Positions 11,426 to 22,298 of a DNA stretch of 64,000 bases are shown here, piece by piece. Location: positions 51,079,666 to 51,143,665 of the forward strand of contig CM077820.1 in the NCBI GenBank assembly GCA_039720395.1, written 5' to 3'. Below the pieces are notes generated by a model. It did no database searches. It was not told the origin of the DNA and saw nothing but the letters and a program-made list of their open reading frames with translations. The position numbers and the translations under genes were made by a program. Source of the stretch: Liquidambar formosana. Taxonomy: Eukaryota > Streptophyta > Magnoliopsida > Saxifragales > Altingiaceae. Each line of letters opens with the position of its first letter. Position 1 is the stretch's first letter.

Positions 11426-12738
11426 GTCTCCCCTGCTTGAAAAGAACTCGCCCGCGAGTTCGTTGTATGAACTTGAAGTCTTCCTTCCCAAACAAAAAGA
11501 TACTTCGAGTACTTCAATTTCGTCAAGCTCTTCCCAAAATTATTCTTCATGAATGTTCCCACTCGAAGACTCTTTTCTGCATACTTCAATTTATTAACAA
11601 GGTCAACCAAATTATGATTAAGAACAAAATTAAACTCTTCGCTCCCAATAAAATCAATGTGTTGTACCCTGTTGCTCAATGAAAAATCAGTATCTGCATT
11701 CGAAAATTTAATAAGCTCATTAAATTTATCCAATGGCGGTTGTATAGGAATAACAACTTCTTGTAGCCCTGACTCTTCCACCACAATATTCTCAATCTCT
11801 TTGACATCCGTCACGATCTCAACCTCGGACTTACTCACGGGTAGTAAAGATTCCCCTTCCACTTCATGAACTTCTGGAGAAACCTTTTCTTCAATAACCA
11901 AATCAACTTTTGAATTTGGGTCTTCAAAATTTGCATGAACCTCTTGTGAAAAATTATTTTCAATATTTAGATCACAAGCTCTCGGTGTATCAATGCATTC
12001 TTCAAGTTCACAATTAGATTTCTCATGGTGATTATCAGGATTCAAAATGTCTTTTTCTTCCATTTTAATTTCTTCATGAGCTACATGTTGCACCTCTTCT
12101 TTAACTTCAAAAGCATTAACTTTCTCATCAAACTTTAATTGCACATCTTCTTTTGATGGTTGATTGTAGACACTCTCGGTATAATCTCGCAAATAATTAG
12201 TATGCCTATATTCTTGATCCATATCAAATTCTTTATAATCATAAAGAGAAAATTGAGATATTATCATTCTTCTCATTTTAGGCCATGAGCGAATAGGAGA
12301 TTTACCTTGTAGAGTTCTTGAAAGTTGCAATTGATCCCACCACTTTGCAGCACAAAATCTAAGCTTGAACGTTGTAGCTTTCACCTTTTCCACATTCGAA
12401 ATCCCCACAAAGTCGAAAAATATCTCCAAATCAAATAACCAATAATAGTTGTCGTTTAGAAATCCATTGAAATTAGGAATATCTCTAAATTCCATAAATT
12501 TCTGACGATTAGGAACATGTCTACCAATAAGACGGCCGCGAGCCCCATCGTCGGCGCAAACCCTATAGTCTTCACGTAACCTATTAGTTTTCATCGGTAA
12601 CCTAGCGAGTCCCACGTGTACATCATGCAGTGCTCGCTGGGTGTTGCATTGAATCCTTGAAATTTTGGCTCTGGTAAGAGCCTCTTCTCCACGTACGTCG
12701 CCGTAGAAGAAGTTGCCACCGTAGCGTGCATTCGCCAT
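11305..12738 (-). CDS. Gag-like protein of non-autonomous LTR element
   Basis: Open frame of about 478 codons. I place the start at the ATG at 12738, 30 nt inside the PBS, not at the longer frame start inside the LTR. Residues from FRDIPNFNG through KWWDQL and SWPKMRRMIISQFS resemble the Retrotrans_gag domain. The middle is acidic and repetitive (Glu/Asp/Val-rich) with no zinc knuckle. The C-terminal motif KYSKYLFVWEGR recurs in the second gag-only element (KKFSKYLFSWSGR). The stop lies inside the 3' LTR. No catalytic domain is present. The protein presumably packages the element's RNA for an autonomous partner's RT, which is inference. Confidence 0.75.
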   Translation of the reverse strand: MANARYGGNFFYGDVRGEEALTRAKISRIQCNTQRALHDVHVGLARLPMKTNRLREDYRVCADDGARGRLIGRHVPNRQKFMEFRDIPNFNGFLNDNYYWLFDLEIFFDFVGISNVEKVKATTFKLRFCAAKWWDQLQLSRTLQGKSPIRSWPKMRRMIISQFSLYDYKEFDMDQEYRHTNYLRDYTESVYNQPSKEDVQLKFDEKVNAFEVKEEVQHVAHEEIKMEEKDILNPDNHHEKSNCELEECIDTPRACDLNIENNFSQEVHANFEDPNSKVDLVIEEKVSPEVHEVEGESLLPVSKSEVEIVTDVKEIENIVVEESGLQEVVIPIQPPLDKFNELIKFSNADTDFSLSNRVQHIDFIGSEEFNFVLNHNLVDLVNKLKYAEKSLRVGTFMKNNFGKSLTKLKYSKYLFVWEGRLQVHTTNSRASSFQAGETDVGQNLRPIRSQNRLPAYNRTNGQANRTYGWKQFYFWNI

Positions 12739-12770
12739 CTGACCAGGATAAAGCCTGCTCTGATACCAAC

Positions 12771-13285
12771 TGACGTAGCGGAAGCTTATGAAGAAGTAGG
12801 ACACCGCCTGCTTCTTAGAAAATCGTTCGAATCCACGAACAAAAGAGTAACACACTCGAATCCACGAGTAAAGAGAAATAAATCTCGGCAAAGAAATTCT
12901 TTATTAATCAAAAAATCATCATTACAATGAAAGAAGGTAGCCTTTATATAGGCTGCAAAATCTAATTTGACTAGAACTATAACTCAAAAGTCCTAAACTT
13001 AATAAATAACCTAATTCAACTAAAACTATAAATCAAAAGTCCTAAACTTAATAAATAACCTAATTCAACTAAAACTATAAATCAAAAGTCCTAAACTTAA
13101 TAAATAATCTAATTCAACTAGAACTATAAATTTAAGAAAGAAATAACTAAAATAAGGAAAAATACTAAATATTCCAAAAATAAAACTGCTCCCAACCATA
13201 GGTACGGTTTGCTTGACCGTTGGTACGGTTATACGGAGGAAGCCTATTTTGGCTTCTGATTGGTCTTAAATTCTGTCCTACATCA
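12771..13285 (-). repeat. 5' LTR of gag-only element 1
   Basis: 515 bp, TG...CA ends. It has an extra copy of the 49-bp internal repeat (about 12980-13130) compared with the 3' LTR. Remaining sequence is almost identical between the LTRs, implying recent insertion followed by repeat expansion or contraction. Confidence 0.9.
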
Positions 13286-13290
13286 TATTC

Positions 13291-13965
13291 CTAAGAAATG
13301 CAAAGGCTCATCTTGTCAGCAACGAAAAGTTCTAATTCGTATTACTAAAATTGCAGAAGAAAAGGGTTAGTTGCATAGGACAATTGCCTTATTTTGGGAA
13401 TCTTCTCATCACGAAAGAGGGGGAGAAAAAAAAGAAAGCAGAACATGTGCTTAAGATAATAAAGTGCTAATGAATGCTCACCAAGTATATTTTGATCACA
13501 GAAGAGTATGTAAAGCATAGCATTATAACTATTCTAATCAAGCTCATTTATGCTCATTCAACTTTCTTGTTTTTGCCCATAGAATGATTGGGGGATGATT
13601 CAACGTTATTTGAAAGCCTTAAGAAAGGTTTCTGTCATTCACTCATGTTAAGGAGGTCCTGTGATTAGTTTTTGCAATTCTCACAATGAGGGATTGACAC
13701 CATGATACTTTGGAATAAATAAATTAATTCTAGACATTGAAGATACAGTCATGTTGCACAGTCTGAATGGAAAATAAAAAAACAAAAGAAAAAAGAGTAA
13801 TTACATAGTATATATTATCTAGTTTTTAGATGGAATTAAAAAGCAAAGAAACCACATCATTGCATGAAGTTACTAATCAATTGAGCAACATCATAAAGAT
13901 ATAGTAGAAGAGGTTACCTTCATATGTTGAAGAAATTTAATCGTGGATCAGCAGCAGCAGAGAAG
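13291..13965. other. 3' flank of CNL A, duplicated
   Basis: No gene. Colinear with about 62262-62941 downstream of CNL C, and its first part with sequence near 42960-43020 in CNL B. It represents the CNL 3' region. Confidence 0.7.
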
Positions 13966-16752
13966 TCACTCTTCAAATTCGATGTTTGGGAACTGAGATA
14001 TCTCGGCCCAGTCCTCTTCGGTCTGCTCTTGGCAACGTTGCTTCAAAATAGGACACAATTTGATTACCAATTTCTCTAGTGGTATTGTCAAAAGGTGGTG
14101 CGGTAGTGCCTTTAGTTTGGGGCAATACTCAATTTTCAAGGAACGAAGGCATGGCGTTATTGTAACATCTTCTTCTCTTCTCCTTGTGAGCACGGTATCC
14201 CACTGTTTCCACCCATTCATTCCTGTAAAAAGTGAGTTACTTCAACATTGGGAATGCAGTTATTACTGATGCATCTGTTTCGTCATCTACATCTGTTGTG
14301 TCATCATCAATCCCAAATCCCAAAATTTCAACACCCACTTTTTTCACTCTATCCATATACTTCAGTTCAAGAGATTCAAGGAATGGTAGTTTCCCCAAAG
14401 GAGGCAAATGTGCACAGTTGCGACAAAAGTAGAGCATTAGCTTTCTCAGGTTGGTTAACGACATAATCCAACTGGGCATTAAAGTGCCTCTGAAGTAGCG
14501 TATCTCTAAAAATTCCGAGTTTGGATGTGGTTGTAAGACTTCAATTACACCATCACTCTTCCCTTTTATTCCGACCGGAGAGAACTCAAGACACAAACCA
14601 ACGAGGTGTTTCTTACTCTTCAATTCTGCTTTCCTAGCCTCATTCTCCTCTACCATATTTGCCAACCCTCTTATCCTTAGACGCCCCTGAAGATTGTTCA
14701 AGTTCTCTAGATCTCCAAGCTTAAAAGCCTTTCTGTCATCATCACAGCCTTTTACATAGAATTTGTGTAATGTCTGAAGAGAGCTTAATCTCCCAATTCC
14801 TTTCGGCAAGAACCATATTTTGTAAGTCCAAGAAATTTCAAAATGTCACAAATTAATAAGTTTTCCCATCCCTTTAGGAAGTTCCTTGAGACACCAGCAG
14901 AAAGTAAGATCCAAAGTCTGCAAATTACATAAATCACACACTTCTTCGGGCAACTTTTCAAACCTATTATTGGATAAGTTGAGGTATCTCAGATGTATCA
15001 ATTTCCCTATCTCCATCGGAAGTTCATTAATTAGGTTCTTACTCAAATCTAAAGCCCAAAGACATTTCAAATGACGGATTAAATCAGATAGGGCATTACC
15101 AATTCCTGTGGTGACTTTAGGCAAAACAAAGAGGGTGTGTAGATTACCTTTACTGTAAATTGAGACAGAAAATGAAGCATTTCGTAGAAAGTATTACAGT
15201 TGAATGACGCCCCTTTCTGTTGGATGAACTTGGCTTCTCTCTTTCATCAACCTCCGTCATAAAACATTCATTCTTTGTAAGATACTGGGCAAAGTCATAT
15301 ACTATGTCATGCATCTTGCAACTTCTAATGCTACCATCCTCCTCGTCTTTCTCAAGATCTTGAAAGAATGACCGCATAACTAAGTTTTCAAAGTACTCCA
15401 GACCAATTGTTTCCATCTCTGTACTTCTCCTTGAGCTAAGATAGCCTTGTGACATCCAAAGCTGAATCAGCTTATCTGTAACTATCACATGATCTTTTGG
15501 AAAGATGGCACAATATGAGAAGCATCGTTTCAGTGACGATGGCAAATCATAATAGCTCAAGAGTAGGGGAGTAAAAAGGCCTTTTTCGACCTCTTCCAAC
15601 TCCCATAGTTCACTATCTAGAACATTCTGCCAATCTTGTTTTGTTTTCTTGAAGCGCATGAGGCTCCCTAGAGTCTTTGCAGCGAGATTCAAGCCCTTGC
15701 ACTTGTCTGCTATTTTCTTACCAATCTCTTCCAATTTCAAACGGTCCTCCCTACTTCTTCCAAAAAATGCTATCTGGCCAAACAAGGACTAGCACACCTC
15801 CTTCGACAATTCCTCCAAGGGGTGCATATAGGTGGCACCCATCATCTTCGCCACTCTCTCATCCCGTGTGGTCACCAAAATTCCACTTCCTTGAGCACCA
15901 TTCTTGAGAAAATGTATCAATGGTTCCGACTTCTCGTTGTCTTTTGCCCATACATCATCTAGGACAACAAAGAATTTCTTCCCCGAAATAAATTTTTCAA
16001 TTCGTTCAAGCAGAGTCTGTAACTCAAACAGATTTGGGGCATTATCTTCAAGAGCCTCAACAATCGTTTTGGCAATCCTAATTTCATCAAAAGGATCCGA
16101 TACACACACCCAAATTCTTTTATCGAAATTGGCCTTCACGTCATCGTCGTTGTAGGCTAGTTGGAGAGAGTTGTCTTGCCGATCCCTCCCATTCCAACAA
16201 TAGAGATGATATGGAAGCCCCTTTCTTCTTGACTACGCCCACTCAACAACTTGGTCACTATAGTTTTCTTGCCCTGATCACGACCATACACCTTCGATAC
16301 ATCGACAAAAGAGGTCTCTCAGGTTCATCAATGTCTGTAGTTGATTTAAAATTGTACCTCTCTTTCTCATAGGCAATCGCATCAACTCTTTGATTTAATT
16401 CTTTAATCTTAACAGCAATGTCATGACGAAGAACGACTCGACTGAGAGGGGTGGGGATGTAGGAGCTTACCTTGTCAATTTGCAATTTGAGAATCGCAGT
16501 GCTCCAGTCATCCAACACGTCGTCGATGTCGTACAAAATGTCTCTGAGCTTTTCTAGCCAGACTTTGACCACTTCCTCCGTTACTTGTCTTCTCTCTGCA
16601 TCGTCAAGTACAGCTTTGATTGCTTGGAGGTTACTCGTGAGCTTTTCGACTTCTTTCTCCACACCCACAACCAGTCTCACTTCTTGTTGTGCCTCTTGTA
16701 CAATGATGGATACCAATTACCCCAAGACACTGGAAATAAGTGCAATAGCCAT
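13966..16752 (-). pseudogene. CNL A: RGA-type CC-NB-LRR disease-resistance pseudogene
   Basis: Intracellular immune receptor of the coiled-coil NB-ARC LRR class. The start ATG is at 16752 (MAIALISSVLG); codon 12 is a TAA, after which the CC domain continues (VWLEKLRDILYDIDDVLDDWSTA, the EDVID-like region). A frame change near 16300 precedes the P-loop GMGGIGKTT (about 16180-16200), followed by another 1-bp shift. NB-ARC reads FFVVLDDVW (kinase 2) and GSGILVTTRDERVA (RNBS-B); a break near 15787 precedes the GLPLA-equivalent and LKRCFSYCAIFPKD (RNBS-D), then the MHDIVYDFAQ motif (MHD region), breaks near 15140 and 14830, and LRRs (HLRYLNLSNNRFEKLPEEV). A 1-bp insertion near 14225 is clear against CNL C. 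At least six lesions: non-functional. Confidence 0.9.
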
Positions 16753-16849
16753 GCTCTAAGATGCTAGGTTATTGATTACCAGAAGGAGAAATAAATAGAG
16801 GTGATGGTAATTGATTGACGATGGGAAAATAAATAGGATGGGAGGTGCA

Positions 16850-17213
16850 GGAGGCTATGGCAGTGAGGTTTGCGGTAAGGCTGGCACATGATCTGGGGCT
16901 CCATTCAGTGGAAGTGGAAGAGGATAATTTGGAGGTGATGAGTGATGACTGCTCTCGACGCTGCTGAGTACATCTTAACGCCGTTGGGTCTTATTAGTGA
17001 GGATATTTTAGTTGATGTGGCTAGCTTCTTTCCTGTGGTGTCCTTTTCTCATACACGCCGTGAAGGTAATAAGGTGGCTCATGGCCTTGCAAGGCATGTG
17101 AGGTTCATTGAGGACTTATGTGTTTGGATTGAAGAGATTTCTGACTGTATTAGGGATCAATTTTCTATTGATCTCAATTTTTGATCATCTATAATATCCA
17201 GCTTCTTATTAAA
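16850..17213 (+). pseudogene. LINE RNase H relic with poly-A tail
   Basis: Last part of the same LINE-type RNase H as at 832-1610. It begins around GVHPVEVEED-like sequence, shifts frame near 16945, and then reads FSHTRREGNKVAHGLARHVRFIEDLCVWIEEI. A terminal A-run at about 17205-17213 marks the LINE 3' end. A 5'-truncated, dead insertion just upstream of the CNL A start. Confidence 0.75.
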
Positions 17214-17655
17214 AAAAAAGTTCCAACTTCCAATTTCATTATATTTTTAGACTTCGTCTGAGGGAATGGAATTGAAATGAAAATGGGCATTTCATTCTAC
17301 AGTTTGGTTAGAATTGGAGGAATGGGAAAGATTAGGTAGAATTCATTTTTTATTTTTTATGATTTCATTCTTTAAGGGTTCAGAATAGAAAAAAATTTTT
17401 GTTTAGGGAGAATGCCTATTCTCTCTTTAGAGGAAATATTCTTCCACAAAAGAGTGATCATTTCATTTTTCCTAAACCAATACCAAACACAGGTTTGATA
17501 GTCCTTTGGTCAGAATTAAGTTGACAATTAAAATCCTTTGTATGGTATTAGTTTGGAAAGCATTCAACAAATTGAAATCTTAAGTGTAACTGTGATATGG
17601 CCACAGTAGTATTACGAGTCAATAGGAGTGGAGCAAATTGAGAATGTCAACAAAG
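17214..17655. other. Intergenic, nothing recognised
   Basis: AT-rich sequence between the LINE relic and the TIR element. No coding potential or repeat structure that I can support. Confidence 0.6.
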
Positions 17656-19140
17656 TAGGGGTGTTCATAGTTTAGGTTAAAACTGAGAACCAAACCAAAC
17701 CAAATCAGCCGATTTGGTTTGGTTTTTTCCTTAGGTTTGGTTTTGGTTCCAATTTTAGGAAACCAAATTAAATTGGTTTGGTTTTGGTCTTCATTTAAAA
17801 AAAAAAACAAACCAAATTGAAAAACTGAAAAAAATTTATATATATATATAATTATAATGATATATTATATATTAAAGTTTAGTTTGTAAATTTATATATA
17901 TATATATAATGTGAGAAAAACTTTTGATTGACTAATATACCCTTATTTTAAATTTTAAATACACAACTACCCTTCTGCACTTTTTTAATCTTATTGTAGT
18001 TAAATAGATGACAACTACTATTGTAGTATAGTTTATATAAGAAACATCTATACTCTTGTAGTTAACTTATATAGGAAACATTTCTCTTTGTATTTCATTA
18101 GAGTTATACAGGGTCATTCTTTACCTTTTTCATTGTGAATAGATGTTTCTCCATCAAAATTTTAAAAGAAATAGCAAGATTTATTGGTTTTTAATTATTA
18201 GGGGTTAGAATTTGATAAATTTGAATTCATGGTTTTTCTCCATAACATGTATGATGATCATTTCATGATTATAATATATATACTTACGAAATTCATCAAT
18301 GTTACTTTGATTTGTGCAAATAGTTTACTTATTTTATTTTATTTTACTCGAACTCATCAATTACCAAAATATAATACCTTCAACTTATTAAGTAATGACA
18401 TTTTTGTGAATTGATGACAACACATATCTTCAATAATGATTAATTTTTTTATATTTAAATTTTCATTTCAAATTGTTGAAGTTTTGTGATTAATCAATAT
18501 AATATTGTGTTACTATATATTATTGGGAATTATTATATTCTAAATTTATTTGTAACTAAGTTAAAATTTTTCAAATTAGTCATACTACTCACTATAAGTT
18601 TCATTAGAAGTAAAAAACTAACCAAACTGATATTAATATCTAATTCTTTAAAAATTATTCTTTCATTTATATTTCATATTATTGAAAAATAACTACTTGC
18701 AACGCACGTGTGCCTATGTCTAATTAGGGTAAAAAGATAAAATAGGTAATACCGTATTAGGAATACAAAACCTACTAAGTTAATAGTCAAACTAAAGTTT
18801 ACAACTTTGCTCCCCAACTCTCGCTCTTTGTTTCCATTTTAATACAATGTCTAATGTTTTTTTTTAGTTGCTAATGTAATGCTTTTATTAAATTGTTTTT
18901 ATTTAGAGTATGGGTTGTCATTTTTTTTTTTTTTTCATTTTGTTAGGGGTAAATAATTATCCATGATGATTTGTTGTTACTTGATAAGTTAAAATCAAAA
19001 TCGAACTGAACAAAACTGAAATTTTTTTGTTTGGTTTGGTTTTTTTATAATATGGTTTGGTTTTGGTTTGGTAAGAACAAAATTAAAGTATTATGGTTTG
19101 GTTTGAAATCTACCTTAAAACCGAACCATGAACACCCCTA
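17656..19140. mobile_element. Non-autonomous TIR element, hAT-like ends
   Basis: The left end TAGGGGTGTTCATAG is complementary to the right end, which finishes ATGAACACCCCTA. Both ends carry long runs of AACCAAACC/GGTTTGGTT. CAAAG lies directly outside both ends (17651-17655 and 19141-19145). hAT elements normally make 8-bp duplications, so either the TSD has decayed or the family call is wrong. The inside is AT-rich with no transposase. Confidence 0.7.
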
Positions 19141-20029
19141 CAAAGAAGTAACTTGACATTTCCACTTTACTCCATTTTAATTGACTTATAATACCACATC
19201 AACAGTATTATAATTATATATAATTTTTTCTACAATAGGCTGAGGCGAAACATTTAGAAGGTTGGTGTGACATTTCCACTTTACTCTACTGCCATTAACT
19301 TATAGATTTCTTTAATCTATTCTTTGTGGTGGAGGATGGTGTTGGGAATCTTGGCAACTTGACCCATTTTGTTTGAGTATGGTGAATCGAAGAAAGGAAA
19401 AGAAGAACCACAATGGAGATGGTTTTGAGGAGATTATCGGTGTCATGTGGCCATGAATTTTGGAGTCATAGGGAGGTACAAGGATTTGGTGGTGTGTCGA
19501 GCTTATCTCTGTTGTTCAATGGGATTTTGGACGATCGAAATTAAAAGATAAAACATTACTATTGAAATAACCAAAATGATTTCAATAGCAACTTTTGATC
19601 TTTCAATCTTAACCGTCCAAAATCTCATCCAATGGCCGAGGAGAGTTCAGCAAGTTGCTGAGTCTTTTCACCCCAGCACCGAATCCAAACTTGGGAGGGA
19701 GGTAGAGGAATGGTAAATACGACATTTTACGAATAAAAAAGTCACGTGCTAAAGACTTTCTCCATGTAATTTTGCTAAAGACAAGTAACGATGGAGTTAA
19801 TTGTTAAGAGTTTTCTCAACATGTGTCCTTTAAGTTACAATTAATGATCTAATCATTACATCAAAAATTATGAAAATGCATTGCAAATAGTAAAAGTTGC
19901 TTAGAAAACTATGAAAATACATTTTTTTTCATGTAATGATTGAATTATTAATTACAGTTATTAAAAAAAAGGAATGCTAATGTCAACCGCGATGACAGGA
20001 TATTCGCGAGCTGGTTAATGCATGTGTGA
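19141..20029. other. Intergenic plus left half of split dispersed repeat
   Basis: No gene in 19146-19795. From about 19798 the sequence matches 1611-1850 and is cut at 20034 by the Tat-type element; the other half resumes at 35505. Confidence 0.75.
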
Positions 20030-20034
20030 CACGC

Positions 20035-21361
20035 TGTGAGCGCCACGCCCGGTACCACATAGCTCGAGAATACGCATTAGCCTCAAAGGACTAACACGGA
20101 GAGGAGTCGCCACCCAATAATGGGAACGAGTGAACCCTAGCAGGGTCTAGCTCGTCATAACCAGAGATTCGGGTTCGGAGCTAGGGTACGCAGCTGGGAA
20201 GGTGTTAGGCACCCAGCCACGCCCGGTCGAAACCGGCCCCCACACATGATTAATGGCTTTAATTAACTTAATGTTTAATCAAAATTGACCCTATTCATTC
20301 AACCACAGCAGCACGCAAATCATGATGATATGATACAGATAAAGGCATGAAATAAACATAAAGAAATGAAATACGAACTTAACCAATTATCAGAATAACT
20401 ACAATAAAGAAAGAAACTGTCTGCCAATGCTTTATGTGCGTACGCAATATTATTTACTGCGTACGCATACCATATACTGCGTACGCAATAAAATAATTGC
20501 GTACGCACCTATTGGCGATTTATGTCATCTCTCGAAACTCACTGTATGCAGTCATAAGTCATATATGTCCGTTTTTGCAGATTAAAGTCTGAAACTGCCT
20601 TTATGGTAACACAGGAGATTTTCATACCAGCAAAATCATCATATAATTAAACCCTAGTCTATTGCATGATGCTTATACAGAAATATGCATAAAGTCCTAG
20701 GTTCTCTTATGGAAAGAGTCCACTATGTGATGACATGCAATCAATATCATGTAGTTATCATGGCATTCATGGCAGCACATTACTTTATTGAATATGAATT
20801 TTCATGCTTAATAGGTAAATTATACATACAGAATACAGATCTTACCCTCAGGGTTCTCCACTCTGATTCCTTTAAGGACTACTCCTTCTTGAACCTCCAG
20901 AATTGCAGCCTCCTACACTCTCTCTCTGTTCCTCTCTTTCCTTCTCTCTCTTTTTGTTCTATAGCTTTCCTTCTCTCTCTGATTTTCCAGTCCCCCCCCT
21001 TTAGGTGTCTAGTGGGTTATATATAGGCATAGGAAGTAGGATTAGGGGTCTCTGCTAGTTTTTCCCGAAATCTAGGTCTCCTAAGCATGTTACAACATGT
21101 TCCTTGAAAGAGTTCTGATCTGGAGGGCAAGTGGCCCGAAAAAAAAGGTTCTGGAAGCATAAACTGCGTACGCACCACAAATCCATGCGTACGCACCTAC
21201 ATTAATGCGTACGCAGTGAACTTTGTGAATTCACTATATTTCTTAGCTGCAATTCTTTTGGCTCATATAGGCGAATTCCAAAGTTTATCAAAGTATATGA
21301 ACTAACCTCATCATAGGGCGTTTCCAATCCAACTCATCGGGTGCAAAATGGGGTGTCTACA
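20035..21361 (-). repeat. 3' LTR of Tat-type element
   Basis: In element sense it starts TGTAGACACCCC and ends GGCGCTCACA. It contains two groups of the palindrome TGCGTACGCA: a quartet starting at 20437, 20458, 20478 and 20498, and a triplet at 21165, 21186 and 21206. A TATA-like stretch and a CT-rich block lie near 20920-21020. Confidence 0.95.
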
Positions 21362-21380
21362 GTTGCCCCTCTTTCGATAC
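21362..21380 (-). other. Polypurine tract of Tat-type element
   Basis: The - strand reads CGAAAGAGGGGCAAC immediately before the 3' LTR start, the expected plus-strand priming site. Confidence 0.8.
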
Positions 21381-21524
21381 TGCCTGCTTGACGGGTAGTA
21401 TCGGAAGACTTAGCAGAGCCACCATTTTGGCCCGCTGACCGAGTGGAAACCAAAACAAACATAGTCCGTGTGATTTAGGGTGATAGGATTCTGTTTGGGC
21501 AAAACAGATTGGGTATCCAAAGAT

Positions 21525-21897
21525 CCCTAACTAGGGCATGGGCCTTGACGAAGGTCCGCATGAGTAAACCCTAACGAGGGTATGGGCCTTGACGAAGGTC
21601 CGGAGCGAGTAATCCCTGACGAGGGCATGGGCCTTGACGAAGGTCCGCATGAGTAAACCCTAACGAGGGTATGGGCCTTGACGAAGGTCCGGAGCGAGTA
21701 ATCCCTGACGAGGGCATGGGCCTTGACGAAGGTCCGCAGCGAGTAATCCCTGACGAGGGCATGGGCCTTGACGAAGGTCCGCAGCGAATAAACCCTAACG
21801 AGGGTATGGGCCTTGACGAAGGTCCAGAGCGAGTAATCCCTGACGAGGGCATGGGCCTTGACGAAGGTCCGCAACGAGTAATCCCTGACGAGGGCAT
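21525..21897. repeat. 44/45-bp minisatellite in 3' untranslated region
   Basis: Eight copies of ATGGGCCTTGACGAAGGTCC begin at about 21538, 21582, 21627, 21671, 21716, 21761, 21806 and 21850. Units of 44 and 45 bp alternate at first, then settle at 45. Each unit also carries a CCCTAACGAGGG or CCCTGACGAGGG block. Frames open through it in several phases only because of the periodicity. Lies between the antisense PMD gene's 5' region and the 3' LTR. Confidence 0.95.
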
Positions 21898-21935
21898 CTT
21901 GGACTTTGGGTTTCAAGCCCAAATCACATCACATG

Positions 21936-22025
21936 TGCGTACGCACATCTGTAGGTGCGTACGCACTAGGAAAATATAGTCATCTTTATTCCATGTGCGT
22001 ACGCACCTAATCAACTGCGTACGCA
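21936..22025. promoter_or_regulatory. TGCGTACGCA group upstream of PMD gene
   Basis: Perfect copies at 21936, 21956, 21996 and 22016; the 40-bp gap is exactly one missing position on a 20-bp grid. The group lies about 270-360 bp upstream of the antisense PMD start codon. Binding-site function is inferred from position, palindromy and phasing. Confidence 0.6.
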
Positions 22026-22298
22026 CCACGACAAGAAAAACTAAAAAAAATAGGGGAAACGGCGCCGTTTGAGCAGGGGAAGGGTTTCAAATTCGCAAAA
22101 CCCTCCTCCTTCTCCGGCATTTCCGCCGTTGAACCCCGAAACAGCCCCCCCTTCTCCTCCATAACCGCCCCCCTCGAAGCTATTAAACACACCCCTTCGA
22201 GGCCGTCGCCGTTCTGCATTCTCTCCCCTCCTTCTGCCTCGCTCTCCCCTGCGACCGAACCTCTTTTCTCCTCCTCGTCCGTTGCTTCATTGCCGACG

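Larger units (their letters stand above)
10961..13285 (-). mobile_element. Gag-only non-autonomous LTR retrotransposon (family 1)
   Basis: Complete element flanked by the 5-bp TSD TATTC (10956-10960 and 13286-13290); the paralogous site near 62262 is empty, proving insertion. LTRs are 10961-11425 (465 bp) and 12771-13285 (515 bp), both starting TGACGTAGCG and ending CCTACATCA. The - strand PBS next to the right LTR reads TGGTATCAGAGC, matching the plant initiator-Met tRNA, and a purine-rich PPT (AAGCAGGGGAGAC) abuts the left LTR. The element is therefore transcribed right to left. No protease, RT or integrase is encoded, so it must be mobilised in trans. Confidence 0.93.

Noticed and set aside
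20685..21026. 113-codon frame in the LTR, repeated at 34829-35170
   Set aside because: Identical in both LTRs simply because LTRs are copies; overlaps the likely promoter and CT-rich region.
21527..21979. Long repetitive open frames on both strands
   Set aside because: Produced by the 44/45-bp minisatellite; several phases are open at once and the repeat period is not a fixed multiple of 3.
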